A stretch of 64,000 nt of DNA from Pseudomonas cavernicola. Its GTDB lineage: Bacteria; Pseudomonadota; Gammaproteobacteria; Pseudomonadales; Pseudomonadaceae. The notes below the pieces were generated by a model. The model saw nothing but the letters and a program-made list of their open reading frames with translations, was not told where the DNA came from and made no database searches. The DNA lies in the NCBI RefSeq assembly GCF_003596405.1, contig NZ_QYUR01000008.1, forward strand, positions 496,001 through 560,000, given 5' to 3'. Positions 25,815 to 37,808 of the stretch are shown in pieces (within the stretch, counting starts at the first letter, position 1; each line of letters opens with the position of its first letter). The translations under genes were made by a program, and so were the position numbers.

Positions 25815-26138
25815 CAGTCGATGGGGCATACCGATGATCTTTCATAGTCAGGCTATATCCAGCTCATGCTGGCGAACGCAGGGGCGATGCATCCGTAATG
25901 CTGGGAAAACACCTCCAGGCATGCCTTTCTGGGGCGGCACATTGGATACAGCGGTCGGCTTTGCGGACTGATTGTGTAATCGTCTGACTTTTGAACAACA
26001 CTTGCCGTCTTACGTGCAAGTTGGTCGTAATTCAAATGGTATGGACGCCTTCCCCGGCAGAGCGCCGGTAGAAACATCCCGGCAGGTATATGGACATCGG
26101 GCAATCCCTTGATCGCCACCTACCAGTCGCCGTAAACA

Positions 26139-26170
26139 GTGGATGTGCCGATGCGATCCGGCACATCCAC
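26139..26170. terminator. Perfect 12-bp-stem hairpin downstream of acnB
   Basis: GTGGATGTGCCG (26139-26150) and CGGCACATCCAC (26159-26170) pair perfectly around an 8-nt loop, about 19 bp after the acnB stop codon. There is no long T-run on either strand. It could end or stabilise the 3' end of the acnB transcript. Confidence 0.5.
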
Positions 26171-26188
26171 GCTATTGCATTGGTTCTA

Positions 26189-28789
26189 TTAGGCTTGAAC
26201 CACCGGGATATTGGCGTTCGCTGCCGCTTCACGGAACTCGGCGATCTGGTCGAAGCTCAGGTAGCGGTAAACGTCGGCAGCCATGCTGTCGATCTTACCG
26301 GCGTACTCCATGTACTCCTCGACGGTCGGCAGGCGACCGAGGATCGAAGCCACCGATGCCAGCTCAGCCGAAGCCAGGTACACGTTGGCACCATCGCCCA
26401 GGCGGTTCGGGAAGTTACGGGTCGAGGTCGAGACCACGGTGGAGTTCGGCTCAACGCGAGCCTGGTTACCCATGCACAGCGAGCAGCCCGGCATTTCCAT
26501 GCGCGCGCCGGCCTTGCCGTAGATGCCGTAGTAGCCTTCTTCAGTCAACTGGTGAGCGTCCATCTTGGTCGGCGGCGACAGCCACAGACGAGTTGGCAGC
26601 TGACCCTTGACCTGATCCAGCAACTTACCGGCAGCGCGGAAGTGACCGATGTTGGTCATGCAAGAACCGATGAACACTTCGTCGATCTTCTCGCCAGCCA
26701 CGCTAGAGAGCAGACGGGCGTCGTCCGGGTCGTTCGGCGCGCAGAGCACCGGCTCTTTGATGTCGGCCAGGTCGATTTCGATGATTTCAGCGTATTCGGC
26801 ATCAGCATCGGCAACCATCAGCTCAGGGTTGGCGATCCAGGCTTCCATCGCTTGAGCGCGACGCTCCAGAGTACGAGCATCGCCGTAGCCTTCGCCGATC
26901 ATCCAGCGCAGCAGGGTGATGTTGGAGCTCAGGTACTCGGTGATCGACTCTTTCGACAGCTTGATGGTGCAACCGGCGGCGGAACGTTCGGCGGAGGCGT
27001 CGGACAGCTCGAACGCTTGCTCGATGCTCAGGTTGTCCAGGCCTTCGATTTCCAGGATACGGCCGGAGAAGGCGTTCTTCTTGCCTTTCTTCTCTACGGT
27101 CAGCAGGCCGGCCTGGATCGCGTAGTAAGGAATGGCGTGAACCAGGTCACGCAGGGTGACGCCCGGTTGCATTTTGCCTTTGAAACGCACCAGGATCGAT
27201 TCCGGCATGTCCAGCGGCATGACGCCAGTGGCTGCGGCGAAGGCGACCAGACCGGAACCGGCCGGGAAGGAAATCCCCATCGGGAAACGGGTGTGGGAGT
27301 CGCCACCGGTGCCGACTGTGTCCGGCAGCAGCATGCGGTTCAGCCAGCTGTGGATGATGCCGTCGCCCGGACGCAGGGAAACGCCGCCGCGGGTCATGAT
27401 GAAGTCTGGCAGGGTGTGGTGGGTGGTGACGTCGATCGGCTTCGGATAGGCCGCGGTGTGGCAGAAGGACTGCATCACCAGATCGGTGGAGAAGCCCAGG
27501 CACGCCAGGTCTTTCAGCTCGTCACGGGTCATCGGGCCAGTGGTGTCCTGGGAGCCGACTGTGGTCATCTTCGGTTCGCAGTAGGTACCTGGGCGAACGC
27601 CAGCTACGCCGCAGGCCTTGCCGACCATCTTCTGCGCCAGGGTGAAACCCTTGGTGCTTTCAGCCGGCGCTTCAGGCTTCTTGAACAGATCGGACGCCGG
27701 CAGACCCAGCTCGGCACGCGCTTTTTCAGTCAGGCCACGGCCGATGATCAGCGGGATACGGCCACCAGCGCGAACTTCGTCGAGCAGCACCGGGGTCTTC
27801 ATTTCGAAGGTGGCCAGAACTTCGTCGCTGTCGTGCTTGGTGACTTTACCTGCGTAGGGGTAAAGGTCGATCACGTCGCCCATGTTCAGCTTGGAGACGT
27901 CGAACTCGATCGGCAGGGCGCCGGCATCTTCCATGGTGTTGTAGAAGATCGGAGCGATTTTGCTGCCGAAGCAGAAGCCGCCGGAGCGCTTGTTCGGGAC
28001 ATACGGCACGTCGTCGCCGAAGAACCACAGCACCGAGTTGGTCGCCGATTTACGCGAGGAGCCGGTACCGACCACGTCACCGACGTAGGCGATCGGGAAG
28101 CCGTCGTTGCGCATGGCTTCGATCTGCTTCATCGGGCCGATGGCGCCTTGCTCATCCGGCACGATGCCGTCGCGGGCCATTTTCAGCATGGCCAGGGCGT
28201 GCAGCGGGATGTCCGGACGCGACCAGGCATCCGGAGCAGGGGACAGGTCGTCGGTGTTGGTTTCGCCGGTAACCTTGAACACGCGCAGGCTGATCTTGTC
28301 GGCCAAGGTCGGACGGTTCTTGAACCACTCGCCATCGGCCCAGGACTGCAGTACAGCCTTAGCGTGGACGTTGCCGTTCTTGGCTTTTTCCGCAACGTCG
28401 TGGAAGGCGTCGAACATCAGCAGGGTGTGCTTGAGCTCGTTGGCAGCAACCGGAGCCAGTTCGGCGTTATCCAGCAGCTCGACCAGGGTGACGATGTTGT
28501 AACCGCCCTGCATGGTGCCGAGCAGCTCGACGGCGCGTTTTTTGTCCAGCAGCGGCGAGCTGACTTCGCCCTTGGCCAGGGCCGACAGGAAGGCGGCCTT
28601 GACGTAGGCGGCTTCGTCCACACCGGGCGGAACGCGGTTGGTGATCAGGTCAACGAGGAAAGCTTCCTCGCCAGCGGGCGGGTTCTTCAGCAGCTCAACC
28701 AGGCCTGCGGTTTGCTCTGCTGTGAGAGCAAGGGCAGGGAGGTTCTGTTCGGCACGTTCTGCTACGTGTTTAAGATAAGTTTCAAGCAC
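26189..28789 (-). CDS. acnB: Bifunctional aconitate hydratase 2 / 2-methylisocitrate dehydratase
   Basis: An 866-residue AcnB. The N-terminal HEAT-like domain ([20 protein letters not shown]) is followed by the swivel domain and the three aconitase core domains. The 4Fe-4S ligands are the Cys in [15 protein letters not shown] and the two in [20 protein letters not shown]. Length matches the usual 865. The enzyme interconverts citrate and isocitrate in the TCA cycle and also hydrates 2-methyl-cis-aconitate in the methylcitrate cycle. Here it lies directly downstream of the prp genes in the same direction, separated only by a prpD remnant. That position is unusual, since acnB in pseudomonads is generally unlinked to prp. 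Confidence 0.97.
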   Translation of the reverse strand: MLETYLKHVAERAEQNLPALALTAEQTAGLVELLKNPPAGEEAFLVDLITNRVPPGVDEAAYVKAAFLSALAKGEVSSPLLDKKRAVELLGTMQGGYNIVTLVELLDNAELAPVAANELKHTLLMFDAFHDVAEKAKNGNVHAKAVLQSWADGEWFKNRPTLADKISLRVFKVTGETNTDDLSPAPDAWSRPDIPLHALAMLKMARDGIVPDEQGAIGPMKQIEAMRNDGFPIAYVGDVVGTGSSRKSATNSVLWFFGDDVPYVPNKRSGGFCFGSKIAPIFYNTMEDAGALPIEFDVSKLNMGDVIDLYPYAGKVTKHDSDEVLATFEMKTPVLLDEVRAGGRIPLIIGRGLTEKARAELGLPASDLFKKPEAPAESTKGFTLAQKMVGKACGVAGVRPGTYCEPKMTTVGSQDTTGPMTRDELKDLACLGFSTDLVMQSFCHTAAYPKPIDVTTHHTLPDFIMTRGGVSLRPGDGIIHSWLNRMLLPDTVGTGGDSHTRFPMGISFPAGSGLVAFAAATGVMPLDMPESILVRFKGKMQPGVTLRDLVHAIPYYAIQAGLLTVEKKGKKNAFSGRILEIEGLDNLSIEQAFELSDASAERSAAGCTIKLSKESITEYLSSNITLLRWMIGEGYGDARTLERRAQAMEAWIANPELMVADADAEYAEIIEIDLADIKEPVLCAPNDPDDARLLSSVAGEKIDEVFIGSCMTNIGHFRAAGKLLDQVKGQLPTRLWLSPPTKMDAHQLTEEGYYGIYGKAGARMEMPGCSLCMGNQARVEPNSTVVSTSTRNFPNRLGDGANVYLASAELASVASILGRLPTVEEYMEYAGKIDSMAADVYRYLSFDQIAEFREAAANANIPVVQA

Positions 28790-28837
28790 GGCGTTGTCCC
28801 CTGGGTTGCCCCGCAGAGCGGGGCCTTGGCAGTTAAA

Positions 28838-29000
28838 TCAGATCTCGAACAGATCCATAAAGCGGTTAACCGGCGTGGCTTCAAGCTTCGCTTGATCCTT
28901 GCACAGGTTGAGTATCTCGGCGCTGCACTGGTCGATCGGGCATTCCACTTCCACGTTCTCGGTGGCGGTGCCGTCAGCTAAGAACGAACACCTGCACGGC
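28838..29000 (-). pseudogene. prpD: prpD (2-methylcitrate dehydratase) 3' fossil
   Basis: Read leftward, this stretch encodes LADGTATENVEVECPIDQ, then CSAEILNLCKDQAKLEATP, then VNRFMDLFEI and a stop at 28838-28840. PrpD proteins end the same way (D-G-T-x-x-E-x-V-x-V-E-x-P-I ... A-R-L-E-x-x-P-V-N-x-x-[LM]-D-L-x-x-I). About 25 residues between the two blocks are missing and nothing upstream of the first block survives. The gene is normally about 1485 bp and sits at this place after prpF in Pseudomonas. The remnant shows that prpD was deleted here. AcnD with PrpF can replace PrpD, so the pathway need not be broken. Confidence 0.75.
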
Positions 29001-29035
29001 ATTGGTGATGGAACGCTTTCAGCGGTAGCGCACCC

Positions 29036-30238
29036 TCAGAATGCATCGCCGGGTACGCGCACCCAGCCTTCCATCAACACCCGGGCGCTGCGGCTCATGA
29101 TGGCCTTGGTCACCGTCCATTCGCCGTCGACCTGGCTGGCTTCGGCGCCCACGCGCAGGGTGCCCGAGGGATGACCGAAGCGCACCGCGCTGCGCGCACT
29201 GCCGCCAGCCGCGAGGTTGACCAGCGTGCCCGGAATCGCCGCGGCGGTGCCGATGGCCACGGCAGCCGTGCCCATCATGGCGTGGTGCAGCTTGCCCATG
29301 GACAGCGCGCGCACCAACAGGTCCACGTCACCGGTGGCCACCGGCTTGCCGCTGGAGGCGAGGTAATCGGCGGGCGCCGCGACGAAGGCGACCTTGGGCG
29401 TGTGCTGGCGCTTGGCGGCTTCATCGAGGTGCTGGATCAGGCCCATGCGCAGGGCGCCGTGGGCGCGGATGGTCTCGAACATCGCCAGGGCCTTCGGGTC
29501 GCCGTTGATGGCGTCCTGCAACTCGGTGCCGGTGTAGCCGAGGTCTTGCGCGTTGACGAAGATGGTCGGGATGCCGGCATTGATCATCGTCACCTTGAGC
29601 GTGCCGCCTTTCACAATATCGGCCGGCACCTCGAGGTCGTCCACCAGGTTGCCGGTGGGGAACATCGAGCCGCCCGCGCCTTCTTCCTCGGCGGCCGGGT
29701 CCAGGAATTCGAGCTGCACTTCGGCGGCGGGGAAGGTGACGCCGTCGAGCTCGAAGTCACCGGTTTCCTGCACGGCGCCGTCGGTAATGGGCACGTGGGC
29801 GATGATGGTCTTGCCGATGTTGGCCTGCCAGATGCGCACGGTGGCCACGCCGTTGTGCGGGATGCGGCTGGCGTCGACCAGGCCGCTGCTGATGGCGAAC
29901 GAGCCGACTGCCGCGGACAGGTTGCCGCAGTTGCCGCTCCAGTCGACGAACGGCTTGTCGATGGAGACCTGACCGAACAGGTAATCGACGTCGTGGTCGG
30001 CCTTGGTGCTTTTGGCCAGGATCACCGTCTTGCTGGTACTCGAGGTCGCCGCGCCCATGCCGTCGATCTGCTTGTCGTAAGGGTCGGGGCTGCCGATCAC
30101 GCGCAGCAGCAGGGCATCGCGCGCTGCGCCTGGGACTTGTGCGGACTCAGGCAGGTCTTGCAGGCTGAAGAACACGCCCTTGCTGGTGCCGCCGCGCATA
30201 TAGGTGGCGGGAATCTTGATCTGAGGTACGTGGGTCAT
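29036..30238 (-). CDS. prpF: 2-methylaconitate cis-trans isomerase
   Basis: A 400-residue PrpF protein of the diaminopimelate-epimerase-like fold. Typical blocks are PATYMRGGTSKGVFFSLQDL, GGMGAATSSTSKTVI-like (IDGMGAATSSTSKTVILAKS) and VDWSGNCGNLSAAVG, with the catalytic Cys in NCGN. PrpF isomerises the product of AcnD, trans-2-methylaconitate, to the cis form that aconitase can hydrate. It lies 150 bp downstream of acnD, with a REP pair in between, and just before the prpD remnant. Confidence 0.95.
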   Translation of the reverse strand: MTHVPQIKIPATYMRGGTSKGVFFSLQDLPESAQVPGAARDALLLRVIGSPDPYDKQIDGMGAATSSTSKTVILAKSTKADHDVDYLFGQVSIDKPFVDWSGNCGNLSAAVGSFAISSGLVDASRIPHNGVATVRIWQANIGKTIIAHVPITDGAVQETGDFELDGVTFPAAEVQLEFLDPAAEEEGAGGSMFPTGNLVDDLEVPADIVKGGTLKVTMINAGIPTIFVNAQDLGYTGTELQDAINGDPKALAMFETIRAHGALRMGLIQHLDEAAKRQHTPKVAFVAAPADYLASSGKPVATGDVDLLVRALSMGKLHHAMMGTAAVAIGTAAAIPGTLVNLAAGGSARSAVRFGHPSGTLRVGAEASQVDGEWTVTKAIMSRSARVLMEGWVRVPGDAF

Positions 30239-30311
30239 GGAATGTTGCCCTGATTAGGCTGCGCAGCGCAGGCCTGCGCCGCGCGCTTGGACTTTGCCTG
30301 GCTCGGGCCCT

Positions 30312-30361
30312 GTGGGAGCGGCTTCAGCCGCGAAAGGCATCGCGGCTGAAGCCGCTCCCAC
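30312..30361. repeat. REP-type inverted pair
   Basis: Two perfect 22-nt arms (30312-30333 and 30340-30361) with the GTGGGAGCGGCTTC core are separated by 6 nt. This is the common Pseudomonas REP arrangement, placed in the acnD-prpF intergenic space. It may stabilise the acnD mRNA and lower prpF expression. Confidence 0.85.
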
Positions 30362-30386
30362 AAAAGCCTGGAGCCCCGAGTTACGC

Positions 30387-32978
<2,592 letters not shown>

Positions 32979-33153
32979 GGCGTACGCACTCAATCGAGTC
33001 ATGTTCAGAGGGGCGAGATCGGGGAGAGCCACGTGTCACGGCCTACTCCTCTTTTTCCAATCAGCGTTTGTCCAGTAACGGATAGTCAGAACGGTGGTTC
33101 AGCTCGGCCCTGGCGCTCATGGTGCTAACTCGATGCTGGGGTGAAATGTGCAT

Positions 33154-33235
33154 CTCTCCCTTCCGGGAGAGGGCTGGGGACGGGCCACCTTTCCGAGACA
33201 GTTATCCTTCCCTAACCCACTCCCGGAAGGGAGAG
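33154..33235. repeat. Intergenic inverted repeat between acnD and prpC
   Basis: CTCTCCCTTCCGGGAG (33154-33169) and its exact reverse complement (33220-33235) flank 50 bp. Each arm contains its own small CTTCCGGG hairpin. This looks like a mobile intergenic repeat (REP/MITE-like) rather than a simple terminator, although it will form a stem downstream of prpC. A related C/G-rich hairpin occurs at the end of the MMPL gene (24826-24847). Confidence 0.55.
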
Positions 33236-33246
33236 ACCTGGGTCAG

Positions 33247-34374
33247 TTAACGTTTGTCGATAACCACGAACGGACGCTGCTCGACGCCGGTGTATTCCGC
33301 ACTCGGGCGAATGATGCGGTTGTTGGCACGCTGCTCGAACACATGAGCGGTCCAACCGGAGACCCGCGAGCAGACGAAGATCGGGGTGAACAGCTTGGTC
33401 GGAATGCCCATGAAGTGGTACGCCGAGGCGTGATAGAAATCGGCATTGGGGAACAGCTTCTTCTGCTCCCACATTACGTTGTCGATGGCCTCGGAGACCG
33501 GGAACAGGACCTTGTCACCCACCTCTTCGGCGAGCTGCTTCGACCAGCCCTTGATCACCTCGTTGCGCGGGTCGGACTCTTTGTAGATCGCATGGCCGAA
33601 GCCCATGATCTTGTCCTTGCGCTCGAGCATGGCCAGGGTGCCGGCGGTGGCCGCTTCGGGCGAGCTGAATTTCTCGATCATCTCCATTGCCGCTTCGTTG
33701 GCACCGCCGTGCAGCGGGCCACGCAGCGAGCCGATGGCCGCGGTAACGCAGGAGAAGATGTCGCTCAGGGTCGAGGCGCAGACGCGGGCGGTAAAGGTCG
33801 AGGCGTTGAACTCGTGCTCGGCGTACAGAATCAGCGAGACGTTCATTACCTTGACGTGCAGCTCACTCGGTTTCTTGCCATGCAGCAGAGCGAGGAAATG
33901 CCCACCGATGGTGGCTTCTTCACTGGCGCAGTCGATACGCACGCCTTCATGGCTGAAGCGATACCAGTAGGTCATGATCGCCGGGAAGGCGCCGAGCAGA
34001 CGGTCAGCCTTGTCGCGCTGCTGCTCGAAGCTGGTCTCGGGCTCGAGGTTGCCGAGCATTGAGGCGCCGGTGCGCATCACGTCCATCGGGTGGGCATCGG
34101 CCGGAATGCGCTCAAGCACTTCCTTTAGCGCCAGCGGCAGGTCGCGTAGACCTTGCAGCTTGTTCAGGTAGCCATTCAGTTGTGCCCAGGTCGGCAGCTC
34201 GCCGTACAGCAGCAGGTAAGCCACTTCTTCGAAAATCGCCCCGGAGGCCAGTTCGCGCACGTCATAGCCGCGGTAGGTCAGACCGGCACCGGTCTTGCCC
34301 ACGGTGCACAGGTCAGTCTGCCCGGCAACCTGGCCACGCAGGCCGGCGCCACTCAGTACTTTTGCTTCAGCCAT
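33247..34374 (-). CDS. prpC: 2-methylcitrate synthase
   Basis: A 375-residue citrate-synthase family protein. It carries the catalytic His in GPLHGGANEAAMEM, the second His in MGFGHAIYKESDPRNEV, and the Asp in ADFYHASAYHFMGIPTKLF. PrpC joins propionyl-CoA and oxaloacetate. The ATG at 34374 (MAEAKVLSGAGLRGQVAG) was chosen because GAGGAA lies 9 bp upstream; an ATG six codons earlier has no ribosome-binding site. It lies 60 bp downstream of prpB. Confidence 0.95.
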   Translation of the reverse strand: MAEAKVLSGAGLRGQVAGQTDLCTVGKTGAGLTYRGYDVRELASGAIFEEVAYLLLYGELPTWAQLNGYLNKLQGLRDLPLALKEVLERIPADAHPMDVMRTGASMLGNLEPETSFEQQRDKADRLLGAFPAIMTYWYRFSHEGVRIDCASEEATIGGHFLALLHGKKPSELHVKVMNVSLILYAEHEFNASTFTARVCASTLSDIFSCVTAAIGSLRGPLHGGANEAAMEMIEKFSSPEAATAGTLAMLERKDKIMGFGHAIYKESDPRNEVIKGWSKQLAEEVGDKVLFPVSEAIDNVMWEQKKLFPNADFYHASAYHFMGIPTKLFTPIFVCSRVSGWTAHVFEQRANNRIIRPSAEYTGVEQRPFVVIDKR

Positions 34375-34434
34375 GGCTGGGTTCCTCATCATCTTGAATT
34401 TGTTCTGGAAACGACAACTGCGTAAATCGCTGGA

Positions 34435-35337
34435 TCAGCCTTTCTTCTGTGCAAACAGCGCATCGAGGCTCTGCTCGAAGGCGTGATAGTTGATGCGCTC
34501 GTACAGCTCCATGCGGGTCTGCATGGTGTCGATCACATTCTTCTGGGTGCCGTCGCGGCGCAGAGCGGTGTAGACGTTCTCCGCCGCCTTGTTCATGGCG
34601 CGGAAGGCCGACAGCGGGTAGAGCACCAGGGACACGTCGACCGCCGCCAGCTCTTCGGTGGTGTACAGCGGCGTGGCGCCGAACTCGGTGATGTTGGCCA
34701 GGATCGGCGCCTGCACCCGCTCGGCGAAGGTCTTGTACATCGCCAGTTCGGTGATGGCCTCCGGAAAGATCATGTCGGCGCCGGCCTCGATGCAGGCCGC
34801 CGCGCGGTCGAGCGCCGATTGCAGCCCCTCCACCGCCAGCGCATCGGTACGCGCCATGATCACGAAGCTGTCATCGGTGCGCGCATCGACGGCGGCCTTG
34901 ATCCGGTCGACCATTTCCTGCTGCGAGACAATCTCTTTATTCGGCCGGTGGCCACAGCGCTTGGCGCCGACTTGGTCTTCGATGTGGATCGCCGCGGCGC
35001 CGAACTTGATCATCGATTTAACGGTGCGGGCGACGTTGAATGCCGAAGAACCAAAGCCGGTGTCGACATCCACCAGCAACGGCAGGTCGCATACGTCGGT
35101 GATCCGGCGTACATCGGTGAGCACATCATCCAGCCCCGTGATGCCCAAGTCCGGCAGCCCCAGGGAACCGGCCGCAACGCCGCCGCCGGACAGGTAGATC
35201 GCCTTGAAACCGGCACGTTTGGCCAGCAGCGCATGGTTGGCATTGATTGCGCCGACCACTTGCAATGGCCGTTCACTGGCCACTGCATCGCGGAAACGCT
35301 GACCTGGAGTGTTCTGATTGGAAGAACTCTGACTCAT
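34435..35337 (-). CDS. prpB: Methylisocitrate lyase
   Basis: A 300-residue isocitrate-lyase superfamily enzyme with the catalytic KRCGH motif ([15 protein letters not shown]), the metal-binding [12 protein letters not shown] and IHIEDQ. It splits 2-methylisocitrate into pyruvate and succinate, the last step of propionate breakdown. Its start codon overlaps the stop of the regulator gene by four bases (ATGA), so prpR and prpB are translationally coupled. Confidence 0.95.
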   Translation of the reverse strand: MSQSSSNQNTPGQRFRDAVASERPLQVVGAINANHALLAKRAGFKAIYLSGGGVAAGSLGLPDLGITGLDDVLTDVRRITDVCDLPLLVDVDTGFGSSAFNVARTVKSMIKFGAAAIHIEDQVGAKRCGHRPNKEIVSQQEMVDRIKAAVDARTDDSFVIMARTDALAVEGLQSALDRAAACIEAGADMIFPEAITELAMYKTFAERVQAPILANITEFGATPLYTTEELAAVDVSLVLYPLSAFRAMNKAAENVYTALRRDGTQKNVIDTMQTRMELYERINYHAFEQSLDALFAQKKG

Positions 35338-36074
35338 GACTCACCTCGTGGAGTGGCTGTCTTGACGGAGGTGCCTTGCTTGCCGGCAGCCTCCTGGTAA
35401 TGGCGCTCGATATTGCGTTTTGAGGCACCGATGTGGCGGCGCATCAGCAGCTCGGCCATTTCGCCATCACGTTCGGCGATGGCATCGAGAATACGGTGAT
35501 GCTCGGCGAAGGCCTGACGTGGCCGATTCGGCACGACGGAGAACTGGATGCGGTACATGCGCACCAACTGATACAGCTCGCCGCAGAGCATCTGGGCCAG
35601 GGTACGATTACCGCTGCCCTGAATGATGCGGTAGTGGAAATCGAAGTCGCCTTCCTGCTGGTAGTAGCCGACACCCGCCTGGAAAGCCGCATCGCGCTCA
35701 TGGGTATCGAGTACCCGGCGTAGCTCATCGATTTCGGCCTGGCTCATGCGCTCGGCGGCCAGACGACAGGCCATGCCTTCCAGGGATTCGCGAATTTCGT
35801 AGAGCTCGATCAACTCGGCATGGCTCAGTGAAACCACGCGCGCCCCGACATGCGGCACCCGCACAAGCAGCCGCTGCCCCTCAAGACGATGGATGGCTTC
35901 ACGCAGCGGCCCGCGGCTGATGCCATAGGTGCGCGCCAACTCCGGCTCGGAGATTTTGCTGCCCGGGGCGATCTCGCCCTTGACGATGGCTGCCTGAATA
36001 CGGCGAAAGACATGCTTGGAAAGCGTCTCGGAGTCATCTTGAACGGTGCTAGGAGGTTTGACGGTATCAAGCAT
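35334..36074 (-). CDS. prpR: GntR (FadR-type) regulator of the methylcitrate operon
   Basis: A 246-residue GntR/FCD regulator. The winged helix is residues about 18-85 ([20 protein letters not shown]); the FCD effector domain follows, with metal-site residues in ERDAAF and [11 protein letters not shown]. It is the first gene of the prp operon, so it autoregulates in all likelihood. In gamma-proteobacteria with a GntR-type PrpR the operator centres on TGTCGACA. One such site lies 73 bp upstream of this start, and a perfect 14-bp version lies 370 bp upstream. Confidence 0.85.
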   Translation of the reverse strand: MLDTVKPPSTVQDDSETLSKHVFRRIQAAIVKGEIAPGSKISEPELARTYGISRGPLREAIHRLEGQRLLVRVPHVGARVVSLSHAELIELYEIRESLEGMACRLAAERMSQAEIDELRRVLDTHERDAAFQAGVGYYQQEGDFDFHYRIIQGSGNRTLAQMLCGELYQLVRMYRIQFSVVPNRPRQAFAEHHRILDAIAERDGEMAELLMRRHIGASKRNIERHYQEAAGKQGTSVKTATPRGES

Positions 36075-36146
36075 AGTGTCAACACATTTGTGATTGTGAT
36101 CGAAAAATACTCAATAAAACGGCATTGGTCAATAAAAATAATGAGC

Positions 36147-36158
36147 ATTGTCGACAGT
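36147..36158. promoter_or_regulatory. Putative PrpR operator, proximal
   Basis: ATTGTCGACAGT, with the perfect core TGTCGACA at 36149-36156, lies in the AT-rich promoter region of prpR. It matches the ATTGTCGACAAT-type palindrome I remember for GntR-family PrpR sites. The stretch 36075-36605 contains no gene; its first 100 bp are markedly AT-rich. Confidence 0.55.
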
Positions 36159-36443
36159 TATGATTTTAGCGCTATTTAAAGGGAAGCCCTGAGTGGCAGG
36201 CTGCTCGTCCGAATCTTGTCGGGATGGAGTGGCTACTGCTCAAGATCGGGGCGCTTATTGATATCAAGCAGGCTGCCCCCTGGAGTAGGGAATAGGTAGC
36301 TCTGAACAGATTGCCCCTGGCTTCAGGGGCGCACTCTTCAGGCGGCGACAGGGGCCAGTCCGAGCCACATCGGCGATGCGGACGTCGTCCCGGGAGCCCG
36401 ACGGAAAAGAAATCCACGCAGCTCGTTTCACGTGTTGGTGTGC

Positions 36444-36457
36444 AACTGTCGACAGTT
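36444..36457. promoter_or_regulatory. Putative PrpR operator, distal
   Basis: AACTGTCGACAGTT is a perfect 14-bp palindrome sharing the TGTCGACA core with the proximal site 295 bp away. It could be an upstream operator for looping, or mark the edge of a shared control region. It lies beyond the 3' end of the AraC gene at 36606. Confidence 0.45.
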
Positions 36458-36605
36458 CTCGCCAGGAGCTATCTGCGAGCAGGAGGCCCCTCACTGTCGA
36501 TAGGCTGGCTGCATCACTCTATCGCGATACCGGGCGGGGGCATCAGTGGCAGCAAGCTTAGGCTGCCCGTACCACCATGGCGGACCTATGGTTGCTCCTG
36601 CCCGC

Positions 36606-37619
36606 CTAGTCGCTAATGTGCTGCTTCATCCGGTAATGGCCGGGGCTCTCCCCCGTCCATTGCTTGAACGCCCGGTGAAACGCGCTCGCCTCGCGGAAGC
36701 CGGCCTTCTCGGCAATCGCCGCGATGCTCAAATCCGTATTGCGCAAATACTCGAAGGCAATAGCGCGGCGCACTTCATCTTTCAGTTCCTGGAAGGAGAA
36801 GCCCTCCCGTTGCAGCTGGCGACGGAAGCTGGCGATACTCAGGGCGCGTTCGTCGGCCATGTCAGCCAGGGTAGGCCAGTGCTCGTAATGACAATTGCGC
36901 AGCTGTTTGAAGACTTGGCTGCTGAGCCCTTGGCGATTGCTGAAGCGCACGATCAGCCATTGCGGTGAGGTGCGCAGGAAGACTTTCAGCGAGGCCAGAT
37001 CCTGCACAACAGGCAGATTCAGGTAGCTGGCAGCGAATTCGATTTCGGTATGGGTGGCCTCGAACGTCAGGTTCGGCCCCCAGAACAGATGGTCGTCGCC
37101 ATGCGCCGGTCGTGGGTGACCGAATTGCGAACGATCGATAGGCAGGCGCCGGCCCGCAAGCCAGCACAGCAGGCCAATCACCGCCGTGAGGAAGGTTTCC
37201 TCGGCGACGCTGCGGGCGAACAAGTCTTGCTGGCGGTTCTGCAGCGTAATCACTGCACGCTCACCGCGCACTGACAAGTTGGCCTGGATATCCCTGAGGA
37301 ACAGACGAAAACTGCTCAGGCACTGACGCAGTGCCTGTCCGAGAGTGGCTGTCTGGATCAGCCCCCGACAGATCAGGGCAAAACTGCCCATCGGCATGCC
37401 GTGCGAATCATAGCCAAGGAACTCATCGTCCAGCTCCCGCGCGACTGCCAGCCACAGTTTGGCGAAGGCCGTAGCCGCTACCCGAGCAGAGCTGTCGGCC
37501 AGCTGTCGTTCGGAAATTCCCGCTTGCGCCAGGACTGCTTCAATCCGCTCTGGCTGCCCGCGCAGCCCGTAAAGCGCTGCCTGGGCAAAATACACGGCCA
37601 CCGAATCCTTCTCTTGCAT
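36606..37619 (-). CDS. AraC family transcriptional regulator
   Basis: A 337-residue regulator with an Arabinose_bd-type N-domain and a C-terminal double HTH (ERALSIASFRRQLQREGFSF and SIAAIAEKAGFREASAFHRA). It resembles regulators that control acyl-CoA or PHB-related genes next to thiolases. It is divergent from the thiolase gene at 37809 with 190 bp between them, so it probably activates that gene. It differs clearly from the AraC protein at 15380. Confidence 0.85.
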   Translation of the reverse strand: MQEKDSVAVYFAQAALYGLRGQPERIEAVLAQAGISERQLADSSARVAATAFAKLWLAVARELDDEFLGYDSHGMPMGSFALICRGLIQTATLGQALRQCLSSFRLFLRDIQANLSVRGERAVITLQNRQQDLFARSVAEETFLTAVIGLLCWLAGRRLPIDRSQFGHPRPAHGDDHLFWGPNLTFEATHTEIEFAASYLNLPVVQDLASLKVFLRTSPQWLIVRFSNRQGLSSQVFKQLRNCHYEHWPTLADMADERALSIASFRRQLQREGFSFQELKDEVRRAIAFEYLRNTDLSIAAIAEKAGFREASAFHRAFKQWTGESPGHYRMKQHISD

Positions 37620-37808
37620 AGCGCTCGCTTATTGCGGATTACCCGCCAGGAGTTGCAAAAAACATCAGCCAAGCTGGTCATTTTCGGCATAGGCCGGGGT
37701 TCGTCGGCTCTCTAGACTAATCCAGGTGCGCCCAGTGCGCCGCCACAGCTTTTGCGCCGCTTACTCACCAGGCGCATCAGCTGGATCTCAATGTCCGCGG
37801 AGTCTCCT

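Noticed and set aside
25853..26119. A minus-strand frame of 88 codons between the binding protein and acnB
   Set aside because: No ribosome-binding site, no recognisable domain and poor codon use.
26090..28981. A 963-codon plus-strand frame across acnB
   Set aside because: Complement of the acnB codons; no start signal, no domain.
30312..30361. The REP pair considered as a CRISPR-like or attachment repeat
   Set aside because: A single inverted pair with a 6-nt spacer, with the standard Pseudomonas REP core; no array or integrase.
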